Below, one piece after another: positions 1-11,027 of a stretch of 64,000 nt of DNA. The position numbers and the translations under genes are program-made. The notes beneath the pieces are model-generated. The model made no database searches and was not told the origin of the DNA. It worked only from the letters and a program-made list of their open reading frames with translations. The stretch is from Siniperca chuatsi. Lineage: Eukaryota; Chordata; Actinopteri; Centrarchiformes; Sinipercidae. How positions within the stretch are numbered: the stretch's first letter is position 1; every line of letters starts with the position of its first letter. The stretch is from contig NC_058062.1 in assembly GCF_020085105.1 (NCBI RefSeq), positions 7,677,945 through 7,741,944 of the forward strand. The letters run 5' to 3'.

Positions 1-1523
1 ATTACTTTTTACTGAAATATTTATGCCACCTCACTGGCAAACATTTTTAAGAATGACAAGTCAATGCAAGATTAAATCACTTGTTTAGACTGACACGTTT
101 TAATGGAAACATATATTCAGTCAATAAGTAGTAATTAATGGTTAGGTTTAAGGTTAATCATAAGAGTAATACGCTTTTTTTGGACAATATAACTCTCTCT
201 TTCATTCATGTGCATTTGAACTGAATTTGCATTTTGCATTTACAGCAGCAGTTTCAGAGTCAAACCACAACTGACCACTAGATGTCAGATGAAGCTCAGA
301 CTTGGATCTCTGTTTCTCACACATGATGTCAGTTAGCCGATTTGACTGATAAGCTGTTGTCCAACTCTCTCCGATAATTTATTTATCACTTAACTTTATT
401 CTGCAGGTCTTAAATTATGCTCCAATGCTGTCATGCTGCCAAAATGCATTAAATCTGCACATAAATTATAAATGAATGAGCAAATGATCTTTGGGTTAAT
501 AAAATGAGTCTGACAGGACAATATGCCAGATCATTTCTGATGAAAAACTGAAAAATATGCACATGCACCAAGAGATATGATCTTATTTCATATATTTTCT
601 TTTTATCCCACTTCAAACTAACAAAAACACAAAAACACACATACAGTACCATAAAAGGTCACGCTCTCACATATGCACAAACAAACTCACAGGTGAGATG
701 GTCTTGTTTCTTACAGCGTTCTTTTGGGATCAGATAGTACATTGGTCTGGCCCCATTAGCACTGAGTGTATTTTCCATAAGGGTGCCACTGTACACTGCA
801 TAGGACATGTGCCGAGGGTACGAGGATGAAGACACACATAGACTTGCAGACATTCTCACACATGGACATACACCATCAAACCCACAACCACGGACACACA
901 AACACACTCCTACTCACAAACAGGGGTCAAGTTTTGACTCACGCCCAAACGTTTCCAAGAGATGGCTGAGTGTTATTTGTCATGAAGATGGATGAAGGAA
1001 TCTGTTAGGTTTTGTGTGATGAGCACTGGCTTGATTTATGTGCATCTGATATGTCAAACACCAGACAGTAGTGGTTAATGCTGACGGTGGCTGGTTTGAA
1101 AATGTGTGTCAGAAACTGCAGAATTCAGCAAGATTGTATTCTAGTTGGACTCTCAGACAGGTGTTTGTTTTGGCCACCAGCTATGGGAACCCAATGTCCC
1201 ATGTGAGCTGCTGTAAACAGGGCTATTAAAACAGCCTGCTTTCAGGTGCCCGTACACTGGTATGACCTCCTGCTGGTGAGGGCCAATCCCAGCAGAAATT
1301 AAGCCCAGCAGGGGATCCACAGACTGGGATCCCACCACTGAAGATCTACCCCCAGTGTTAGCTCAACTGGTGTGTCCAAGACAGCTGCTACAACCTGTTC
1401 AACTACTCACACTTCAGAGTGGACGCACCAACCAACTTAGTTTAGGACACAGACCAGGGGTGAAGGTTATGTTACAAAACCAAGTGATGGTGGCTTCTGC
1501 TGAGGATCTTAGTTTAAAGGAAT

Positions 1524-1825
1524 AGTTTGAAATTTTGGGAAATACGCTCATCGCTTTTTTGCCATGTAGCTGGACCCAGCAGCCGGTTAGCTTAGCTTAG
1601 CACAAAGACTGGAAACAGCTCTGTCCAAGGGTAACAAAATCATCTACCAGCACTCCTAAAGTGTAAAAATGACAACTCATCATTTTACTGGGGATTATGT
1701 GACTTCCTGGGGTCTCCACTGGTTGCCTGGCAACTGGTACCAGCAAAGAAACTGTACAGCGTAGAAATACCCATACATTTTTGTTTTTACACTTTGGTTT
1801 TTGTATGGAAAAATCTTTATAATCA
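1524..1825 (+). mobile_element. Degraded foldback MITE, same family as 36005-36409
   Basis: The left end starts AGTTTGAAATTTTGGGAAAT, closely matching the left end of the better preserved element at 36005. Inside are shared blocks such as GTGTAAAAATGACAACTC, and further on the inverted block TTTTTACACTTTGGTTTTTG. The intervening GGTTAGCTTAGCTTAGCA and GACTGGAAACAGCTCTGTCC match a repeat I remember as very common in percomorph genomes. It has no coding capacity, so it would be a non-autonomous DNA element. The right boundary is uncertain because the second arm is truncated. Confidence 0.65.
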
Positions 1826-4800
1826 CTTCTTAACACTCACTTTTTATTGTAAGACCTTCACTTTTGCCATTTTTAACTCTATTGTATCTTGTTTTTGTTG
1901 TTTGAATTTGAGTGTTTCCTACATGAAATTTTTTCCTGTCTTGTGATCTTATTATTTTAGCATATTTTATTGTCTCTCTCTGTTTTGGCCATTTGTTCTG
2001 TTGTAAAACACTTTGTTTTGTAGCAGTAAGAAATCAACATACATTTGGTTTATGTTCCCATTCTAATGTCCTCCGTCCACTTTTTTTTTTTCTGCACCAA
2101 CTCTCGCAAAGGTTTTTCCTTTGTGTCTGCCTGCTCAGTGCAACAGAAGAAATGCTTGTATGTTGACACCTATTGCTGTCACTGACCCATCTTTGTACAC
2201 ATACAGACTCTTGTTAAGGAATACACACACTTACATACATTTTCAAAGTTGATTTATTCACAGAGGATAAATAGGGGATATACATACAATGACAGCTCCA
2301 CAAAGACAACTGTACTGACACCTGCATTAAGTTTAAATACCAACAACAGCTGCAGCCTGGTGGAGATGTGTGGAGCTGAGACACTTTTGTTTCTCATGTT
2401 TGCTGCCAACACGAGCACAGAAGTTCACACAGACACAGATGCAGAGCTACAGCCAGTGACACACACACACACACCACTGTGTTGTATTTCCCTCACGCAG
2501 CCGACAAGCCGCAGTTATTTAGTCTGCCTCCTAGTTTGTTTACCCACTGTCTTTTCTCTTTTGTTGCTCTGCCTTGGGCTTTTTTTGATGTGAACTGCTG
2601 ACTATAACAAATGACAGTTGCACCTGGCAGGATGATGAGTGAGGATGAAAAGGGTCACGCTAAATGACAAATTATGAAGGTGGTCAGGTTGGATAAACAG
2701 CAATGTTTCTGTGTTTTTGTGTTCAAAAAGGGACAACTGAATGGTTCTCTTCACATTCAGTTACACAAGGACACTGGGAAGTAATTCAAACTAACTTGGT
2801 TTTCTCACATTTGCAAGCAGATCTAAAGCAATTCTTAAGGTCAGTATTTCTGCTGGCCTGTTTCTACAGTGTGCTGTGCTATGCTATGCTATACACACAC
2901 AAACACACAGATTGAGATATCTGGCCAGACATGCAAACTGTGTCCTTCCCCTCTCCAGTTCAGTTCCTTGGAGTTGAGCTCCAGTAAAGTACCTTTGGCA
3001 GCAAGGCTACAGAACGGCTTGTGCTCTCATTGCTGGGCCCCACTCCACTCACAGCCTGCAGGTGGGGTGGGGGTTGGGACATCTGGAGGGCAGCAATTGG
3101 TGCAGCTAATGGAAGAGAGGCCTATTTCTTAAGTGTTTAAGGCCAGTTTGCAGTGATGTCATACTAAAACCTTTATTTATGGGTGAAAAAGACTGAAATA
3201 TCCTACCTCTTAAAATCAGAAACTCCTCTGCTTCCTCTGGTCAAAATGAGAGAAAGATCATTAGTTGTGATGAGAGTGGTTATTGTGCCTGAATGATGAA
3301 CCATTAGTGAACAAGCCTAGCCACAGGCCAAGCCCTTTGGGACTTTGTGGTATACAGTGTGTGAGTGACGATGTGTGTTTGGGGTAGGGGGAGGGTGCAG
3401 AAATAACATGCAGTCCTACTTCTTGCAGGGTTCACCCTCTGCATCCATGCATGTTGCTCTTAGAGGTCACAGCACCTAGCAACAGCCTGGATCAAGTCCT
3501 GAAGGAAACATGAGACAACACACTGGCAGACTCACACATACACACACAGTTTATATAGTAACATACATTTTCCTAAACACACCCAGATTAAACTAACATT
3601 GTATGCATGCTTTTTCTTGTGATGTTGACCTGGAGTGCAGAGTAGTCTAGAAAAACATTTTCATTTTTTAGTGTGTATGTGTCTGCATGACTGACCTGGT
3701 TATCTGAGATCAAATCACTGACTTATCTAGAAGGCGGAACACAATTTATTTTTTGTCTACCCACAGTCCCAGTTGTTAACTTATAATCAATTACTACTAC
3801 CAAAAGACTCACGTAGTGAGACATTGACAGTTCAATAAATGGACCATATAGTGGAATGTTTGCATTACCTTAATGCAAAAATTATCGGAACAGTAATTTA
3901 TGAAGGCCATGAACTGGTATTTCAACCAATGCAAAAGTGTTCACAATGCACAATATTCACTGGACCTCCTGGTTAGAGTTTAAAACCTGCCTAGAATCTT
4001 TGTTGCATGTTACCCTCCTCTCTCCTTGTCTATTCTGTTTCCCACTGCTTTGAACTGTCTGATAAAGACGAAATTGCCTCAAAGACACCATCTCCTTTAT
4101 AGTCTCTCGAGCCAACCTATTAACTATGAATAGCAGACTTCCATTGTGTGCAGTGTCACATTATGTTTGATGATTTCCTGCCTTTTTTTAACTTTTGAAC
4201 TGAACTAATTAAAGTGTAAAAAATTCAAACAAGATACGGAATTATCCAGAAGATTAGCTTCCCATTCATTGGCACTGGAGCCTTGGTTTTCTTGATTATT
4301 ACTTAAAGAGTTGTTCCTGTTTACAATAATACTTTAAATGTGGAAGATCACAGGAGTGTTCAATTCTCTTTTAGGGTGGGTTTCTCTGTAAAGACACCCA
4401 GATACACAATCACAAATTGCACCAAAGGAACAGAAATTTACTAGTTGCTCTGAGAAGGGCTGCTGCCCAGACTGAGGTAAAGCAGTGGGGACTTTTTCCA
4501 TATTCAGTAATTATACTGCTTGTACTGCTAAGAGCCACTCTCAAGGCTGATATCTAAACACAGGAAACAAGAGCAAGACTGAGCACAGACACACAGGGCT
4601 AGACTCCTTCACAAATAGCAGAGCATTTCCAGTGATTCTACAAATCCTTTTGACATGTCCATCTTTCAGCAGTTTTCCATCATGACCACCAATAAGCAAG
4701 CTCTGCCATTAATTTGCATATAAAAATACACTCACTCAGAGTTCTGCATTATTTGCACTTTGATGCATATGCACACATGTGCTTCTGTGCAAAAGCACAC

Positions 4801-7800
4801 TTATGCACATGTACAAATGCAGGTGCACATAAACACTACTAATCCGGCACAGGTTCAGATTTTGGCAATGTGTCATCAATTCTGTATTCAGCATACTTTC
4901 ACACAGTCAGCATTCTAAAAATAGCTGAAGGACTTTGGCTCTCTGCCCAGCCTCCCTAACTGTCAATAAGTTATCTACTCCCACATGCTAACACTCAACT
5001 TTAAAACCTACAGTACCATAGCCATTAACTGCACAAGTATATGATGATACACTAAGTTTCCGTAAAATTAAGGAAAAGTTACTGGAACAAGGAACAGCTA
5101 ACTTGCTTGTTCAGTACCTTTTATAAATAGATAACTAGAGGAGGATGTAGTGAGCACTAGTGTGTAGGGGAACCCTATCTGTTTTTATTGCCTCTTTGAT
5201 GTGAAAATACCAGACAATATGAGGGCAGATCTCTGCTGTTTGTTTGCATTGTCAGTTGTTGTGTCTCCTCTCCAAGTTTTAGTCTGAGCTCTCCTGGCTT
5301 TTTATCTCCTCTAGCTGACTATCCATCTCTATCAGTCCCCCATCATTCTCTCTGACTCTCTGATTCCAGTACAACTCCTCCTCACTTGGCTTTTGATAAC
5401 AGTTACAGATAACAACAACAGCTTCTGGTATTGTGACTCTTCTTATTTTCATTTTTCCCCATGCAGAGGAATGTCTGGTTTTCACATACCAGTTTTAGGT
5501 GAATTGTGGTGCAGAGCTATGAAAAACTGAATTGTGTAACTATATTTAATCTATAGCATGAATGATGGTCCAGGCATATCTAAAGGCTTGCAGGCCAACT
5601 GTGTCCTGTGATATTTCTACATCATATCATCACAAGCACAGCAACCTTTCTTAAAAAATCACTTGCAAGGAGGACTATGTCACTCCTTGTGTATTTTTCA
5701 GACTGTAGTAGAGAAATAGCTCGCTGCTGTAATATGCGGTCAATAATGGATCCATAGTCTAATGGTGCCCAAGACAGATGCCTCAGGTATAAAATATCAC
5801 TCAGTTTCTTAAAACCTGAGAAGCCTCCTTGCAACACAATTATTCGTCCATTGCACAAGTTCTGCAAGCAGTTTATGTGTTGACAGGTGGAGCCAGTGTG
5901 CAAGAGTCTGGAGTGCTAAGGGTTACTGTAATGAAGCTAGGCAAGGAGGGGAAAGGGGGAATGCAAGGGGTTAACTGGGGCAAGAGGGTCAGAAGTTGAA
6001 GCTGGGAATGTTTTCCCCAGTCTGGCCTTCCCTTGACACACAGTCCCCAGGAACAGATGTACCCACAGCCAGGGTTAGAAACACCTCCCTCTCTGTGGTG
6101 TCCCTAGTACTGGTAAACTGTTCCTGAAGCACGTAAGGACAGGCCAGGAAGATAGAAGGTACTGGACATAGACTGGACAACAAGACTCTCTGTGGCAGGG
6201 TGTGTGTGCAGTTGAAAGCAGATCTTTCTAATTTCTTTATCATTCATTGAATTAACTCTCTTCCATCATCATTTCATCTAATTGTCTGCATGTAAAGCCT
6301 GTCTGTCAGAAACGATCCACATGCACAGCTGGCTATTTCACAGTGGGAACTTCAGGTCAAGTGGTGCAGTAGTTAAGGGGCTCCACAGCAGCCCTATCCC
6401 ATTACATGGTCCAACAGCCGTCAAACAGCAGTCCTCTGTTCACTAACCCATAACCTAAATCACTGTTGGACCTAAACACACTGGGTTGGTGGTAGAGGGG
6501 GTGGTGGCACGGCAGGATGAGGGTTAAGTTCAACGTTGGACACAGGGGGGAGGAAATCCTGTCTGAGTCTAAATCCTTAGTTTGGGATTGTCAGATAAAC
6601 CTCTGACCTTGGTCTTCTGAAGAGAATCTCGTGTAGATCACCAAAGATAGAGTGGCTGTCTTGAACAGACATGGAAGTTCTTATTGAATAATTTATATAT
6701 GTGCCACATTGGAAGCTCAGTTTCAAATAAAACCTCAAAAGCAGAAATCCCACAGTACTCCTCAAACATATCAAAAGATTTGATCAGTCATCATCCAGTG
6801 AACACTCGAAAGAAAAACAGAACATACAGCCACCCAAATGTGAACCATGCAAGGAGCTCCTTGGCAGACTATATTTCACATCCTTTTCTGTTGACAATCA
6901 ATCTGGTTCACCAACATAAGAGTCTGGCTGTGATGCGGGCTGCAGTGAAACAGGATCCTGTGGGCAGAAACTCAAAGGGGAAAGAGTGAGAGACACAGAG
7001 AGAGGCACAGAGTGAGAGAGACAGAAAGAAAAGGAATAGAGGGAACTGTGCACTGCACTGCTCTGTCTCCAATCAACTTGACATGTGCAACTTGTGTCTA
7101 CTCTTCATCTCCATTGGAAACCGCACATCCAAAGTTCAACAAACGGTGTTGTGGGGAGTGGCAGGCAGGAAGTGGATGGAACCAGCCAGATATAAAAAAG
7201 AGGTCAAAGTTTAATTAACACCACAGTTAAAATAGGGTATATCAAAAGCAAAAGAGTAATGCCAACTTATTTAATTTGCAAGAAATATAACCCTATTCCC
7301 ACTGTTGTGCTGTCAAGCAAAATCACATTTTTTCTGGAGATGTCTCAGCAAATTTCCCAGCTCCACCACATCCAGTATCATCATAGTATAAGCCTTCAAT
7401 AACTACTCTTTTATTCCAGATTCACAATTCCCTCTCCTCTGTCTCGAAGCTAGCCAGCCTGGCTTGTGTTCATACTGGGAGCCCAACCAAATCATCTGCC
7501 CTTCTCCTGATCTGGTGCCTCAACCTGACCCATTGTATCAGGTTATCTTGCGTGTATCCAAATGTGTGTGTGTGTATGTGAGTGTGTTAATGGAGAATCA
7601 TGTGTCATCTCCTGGAAAGAGGGGAAGAGAGGGACAGAGGAGGGGGCAGAGGGAGACAGCGGAAGAGACTGAAAGACTGGGGAGAGTTTATAAGAGAAAC
7701 TAGGAGAGTATCATTGTAGTTTCTTTAGTTTTTCTAGTCTAGTCTTGTCGCAGACAATATTTGGGTGATGGCTTCTACTGCTATTTGAGGATTATGCTGA

Positions 7801-8444
7801 TATACATATGCTTTTTGTACTGACTTCAGCCCTTTCAGAAACCATATATGGAGGGAGGGCTTTTCTCTTTTTTCACATTACTAGCGTGGGCTGAGGGAGT
7901 GAGCTCTAAAAATAAAACATATGTTCCTCCAGGTCTGTGGGAGCAGGGGCCCCCAGCGTATTGTTTTGGGATATGGGGGAGGACAGGGAGGATCTGGCCT
8001 AGAGAGAGATACTGCAGAGTGGATACAGATAGACAGAGAGCAGAAGGGGCAGGGCTGCTGTACTTTCAAGAAGAAATACTCTCTCCTGCATATGAATATG
8101 TGCACACTCTTTTGTAATGTACACCTACATGTTAAAAGGAAAGGAAATTGAAATAAAGTCAGTTCTTTTCAAACAGCCATCTCGCCTTCCCTGCAACCAT
8201 TGGGGGTTGAAATGTGGGGCAGTATGTTTGAGTGATGTTACTTGAAAGTATATGTGTGTGTCTGAGATGGGGTGAGGGGTGGTCAGGATTACTGTCCATA
8301 ATGCTGAGTACACACCAGCTGAAAAGGTACATCCATAAGCCTTTTTATTGATTTACAAAGCCCTCAGGGAACCACTTGGGACAAGGGTTAAAAGTATCTG
8401 AAGAGGCAGTGAGCTTATGCATCACACTGCAAAAACTGCATTTA

Positions 8445-8470
8445 GTGTGTGTGTGTGTGTGTGTGTGTGT
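8445..8470 (+). repeat. (GT)13 microsatellite
   Basis: Uninterrupted GT dinucleotides in the intergenic region upstream of plekhh3. Confidence 0.9.
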
Positions 8471-8760
8471 ATTTTGTGGTGATAACTAAATCAAAAGAGT
8501 GTATCCATCAAGCTAAAGCTGGCAGACCAGCAGCTAAGAGCTCTTCTTGGTGAAGAATGAGTTAAAGTCAGCTGACTGAGATGTGTGGGGGGGAATTTGC
8601 ACAGAGCAGAGAAGGGGAAATGAAGGGATATTAAGGGAGAAATAAGCATGAGCGCCGAGGGGGCTGGATATATCACGTGTCTGGATTTAGCACCAGTCCT
8701 CCTACCTCCTACTGCTGTATCTTTGTAGACTGTTCAGCAAAGTGGAAGAGTGGGGGAGGA

Positions 8761-8764
<4 letters not shown>

Positions 8765-8799
<35 letters not shown>
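8765..8799 (+). repeat. (GT)17 microsatellite
   Basis: Nearly pure GT tract preceded by GTGCGT. It lies about 1 kb upstream of the plekhh3 promoter and would be a polymorphic marker candidate. Confidence 0.9.
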
Positions 8800-8800
<1 letters not shown>

Positions 8801-9066
8801 AAGAGAATGAGTAAAGTAACAGCAAGAATAAGATATACAGGAAAAAGTATGATCTGAAATAATGTTTTTTAAAGTAAGTCAGCCATGATGTAATGTTCAC
8901 GCACTACTGATGAAGATTGCTTTCAACTTGATACACTAAAGTAAGAAAAGTATAGTAACCTGTAACACTTTAAAAGTGTACTATGCAAATGCCACAGCAC
9001 ACTCACAGCAGTGAGGACCAATAAGAATATAATGTGAATATTTATAGTGACACCCAATGGTAGAAA

Positions 9067-9472
9067 GTAAAACATTACTCAAGCACTCTATTTAAGTACA
9101 ATTTTGAGGAACTTTTCCATTTTTTCTCACTTTATACTTCTACATTTCAAAGGTAAATATTGTACTTTTTACTCCATTATATTTATTTAACAGCTATAGC
9201 TAGGATATTAGTTACTTTTCAGATAATGATTGTACATATAAACATATGGTCAGATCATAAAATATGATGCATTTTTAAATATTAAACAACCCAACAAGTA
9301 AATTAACCAGCTGCAACATTAAAGTATTGCTTAACTGTTAATACATCAACAATAATGATCCAATAATATTATAATAAAATAACACTGACGGGACAATCTG
9401 CAGAATGAGTACTTTTAATCTTGATACTTTGAGTACATTTTGATATTTCTGTACTTTTACTTAAAATTTTGA
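9067..9472 (+). mobile_element. Teleost interspersed repeat, probable non-autonomous DNA transposon
   Basis: This block has the pattern ACTCAAGCACT...TTTAAGTACAATTTTGAGG...ATACTTCTACATTTC...ATTGTACTTTTTACTCCA at its left and GAGTACTTTTAATCTTGATACTTTGAGTACATTTTGA...TGTACTTTTACTTAA at its right. I recognise it from memory as a very abundant fish repeat with AAGTAC/GTACTT-rich terminal inverted repeats. The right terminal repeat is incomplete. No ORF. The family name is not asserted. Confidence 0.6.
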
Positions 9473-9779
9473 TTTAATTACACATAGCCTATTCAGATGT
9501 GTAATTTTCATATCTGTAACTGTAGGTCAGTTTAATTTATATTGTAGCATATTAAAATAAGGCAGGAGATTTGAAAGACCACACATTCTGATTCTGATAA
9601 TTTAAGTTTATTTACATTCACTATTGAGTATAATTCCCTGTGTGAATACTACAGATACCACAGGCTGATTAAAAAATTACCCTTACTAATGAGTATACCA
9701 CAGACAGTACTGCCTGGATATCATGGTGTTTTGGATGATTTGATTGCTATCATCTAGGCTACCAAAGGAGGTATGATAT

Positions 9780-10260
9780 TTTGTAAGTGTGGAGGGGTGT
9801 GCGTTGTGGGCGTGTCATTCCAGGGAGTGTCTGTGTTCATCCAATCAAACATTAGACTTGAGGTCGGTGGGCGTGGTCGCTCCTCCTACACTATCCTGTC
9901 CCAGCTGCAGCACGCTTTTGTTCAAACTCAGAAGTCAGACAGTCGGCTCCTATCAGAGGTGCCCTTATCAAATGAGTTTGTAGAACACTGACAACAACAG
10001 TGTCGCTCTTGTCAAGCGCATTCAACTCGATGTAGTTTTAACCTAAGGTGCCAGTTTTGGAAACTACATATGTTTTTGTTGTAATTTGGTCGTGTTAAGT
10101 TGTTCAAACAGGGACAGCAAGGTGTCGTGATCGAAGCAACTGGAGTCCTGGAAGGGGGGAGGATTTTCCTTGAACCAGTTCTCTCTCGGTTTTGTTGGTT
10201 GTAGTATGACTACTGTCATGTACGGTTAGCAGACATTTTAGATGTTCTTTTGACAGAAAG
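9780..10260 (+). promoter_or_regulatory. plekhh3: Putative plekhh3 promoter and 5' leader region
   Basis: The region is more GC-rich than its surroundings. It carries a CCAAT box (9841-9845) and two KLF/SP-type GGGCGTG boxes (9808-9814 and 9869-9875, the second within GGTGGGCGTGG). No good TATA box is seen. A plausible 3' splice site (pyrimidine-rich run then GACAG, ending 10256) could mark a non-coding first exon further upstream. Transcription start is not determinable from sequence alone; 9850-10250 is the likely range. Confidence 0.45.
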
Positions 10261-10274
10261 GAGAGAGTAAGCTT

Positions 10275-10427
10275 ATGCTACCCTTCATCCTCCTCGCTGG
10301 ATATCTATGGAGAGGGTGTCTCCATAGGGCTGTATGCTCTCACGCAGTTCTTGGAGTTACTTGCGGCCGAGACAACACCGTGAGTGTTGAATTCACCGAT
10401 CTGGATAGCAGAAAACGAGACACTTAA
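10275..10427 (+). other. Upstream ORF of 50 codons in the plekhh3 leader
   Basis: An ATG at 10275 opens a 50-codon frame ending TAA at 10425-10427, ten bases before the plekhh3 start codon. Other small upstream frames start at 10206 (7 codons), 10307 (6 codons) and 10334 (18 codons). The ATG context is weak (C at -3, C at +4). The predicted peptide has a hydrophobic N-terminus but resembles no family I know. Whether it is translated is unknown. It lies between the only plausible leader splice acceptor (10256) and the start codon, so it should be in the mature mRNA. Confidence 0.45.
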
Positions 10428-10437
10428 CCTCATTTGA

Positions 10438-10994
10438 ATGCCTTTGCAAGGAGTTTGCTGGTTTCTGTGCTGCAGGCAGGGCTTCAGTTTGCTCGGACGG
10501 GACTATGGGGAGAAAGAGGAGGAAGAGTCTTTTGAATTGCGCAACAAGGAGGACTTGACTCCCAATGGACGGGTAAAAACTTTCCACCTGCACAAGACAA
10601 GAACAACTCCTGTGCATGAATACTTTATAGCATTATTTTATTGTATATATACATTTAAAATGTCACGTTGTCTAGTGACTGTAAAAACTGTCCTGTACGT
10701 CTTGCACATTATAACTTGAACATTTCATAAAACAGGGTCAACTTCAGGACCATAATTTCAGTTTTGTGAAAACATATGTTTACAGTTGTTGATATGAAAA
10801 GTAAATAGTATTTGATTTTCAAGGTATGATAAGAAAGGCAACCTGTGTTCATAAGATTGCCCATATTTTGAAGTAGCAAGCCACAGTTTTCACATGTTGG
10901 CTGTTGACTTTGCTGTCTGTGGGAATCATCAACTTGCTAACCCTAACCCTTCAATACAAGCCTCTATAACAGATGCAGGATATTGTAGCCTATG

Positions 10995-11027
<33 letters not shown>

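Larger units (their letters stand above)
1..9700. other. Intergenic region upstream of plekhh3, no exon recognised
   Basis: I read this stretch in all frames and found no open frame with a recognisable protein and no set of in-phase exons with splice sites. The open frames present are short, low in complexity, or rich in Thr-His from CA repeats. Apart from the two inverted-repeat elements and two TG microsatellites listed separately, it is AT-rich single-copy-looking sequence. It could contain the 3' UTR of an upstream neighbour or distal enhancers of plekhh3; nothing visible settles this. In human the genes beyond PLEKHH3 are CCR10 and CNTNAP1, and I see neither here. A single-exon chemokine receptor would have been obvious. 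Confidence 0.6.

Noticed and set aside
2249..2593. 114-codon frame with a hydrophobic end in the upstream intergenic region
   Set aside because: It crosses a CA repeat and matches no family; there is no supporting context.
1..9700. Search for ccr10 or cntnap1, expected by synteny
   Set aside because: No long seven-transmembrane frame and no laminin-G or discoidin-type exons were found.
10937..10952. CTAACCCTAACCCT, telomere-like
   Set aside because: Only two units; too short to call an interstitial telomeric array.
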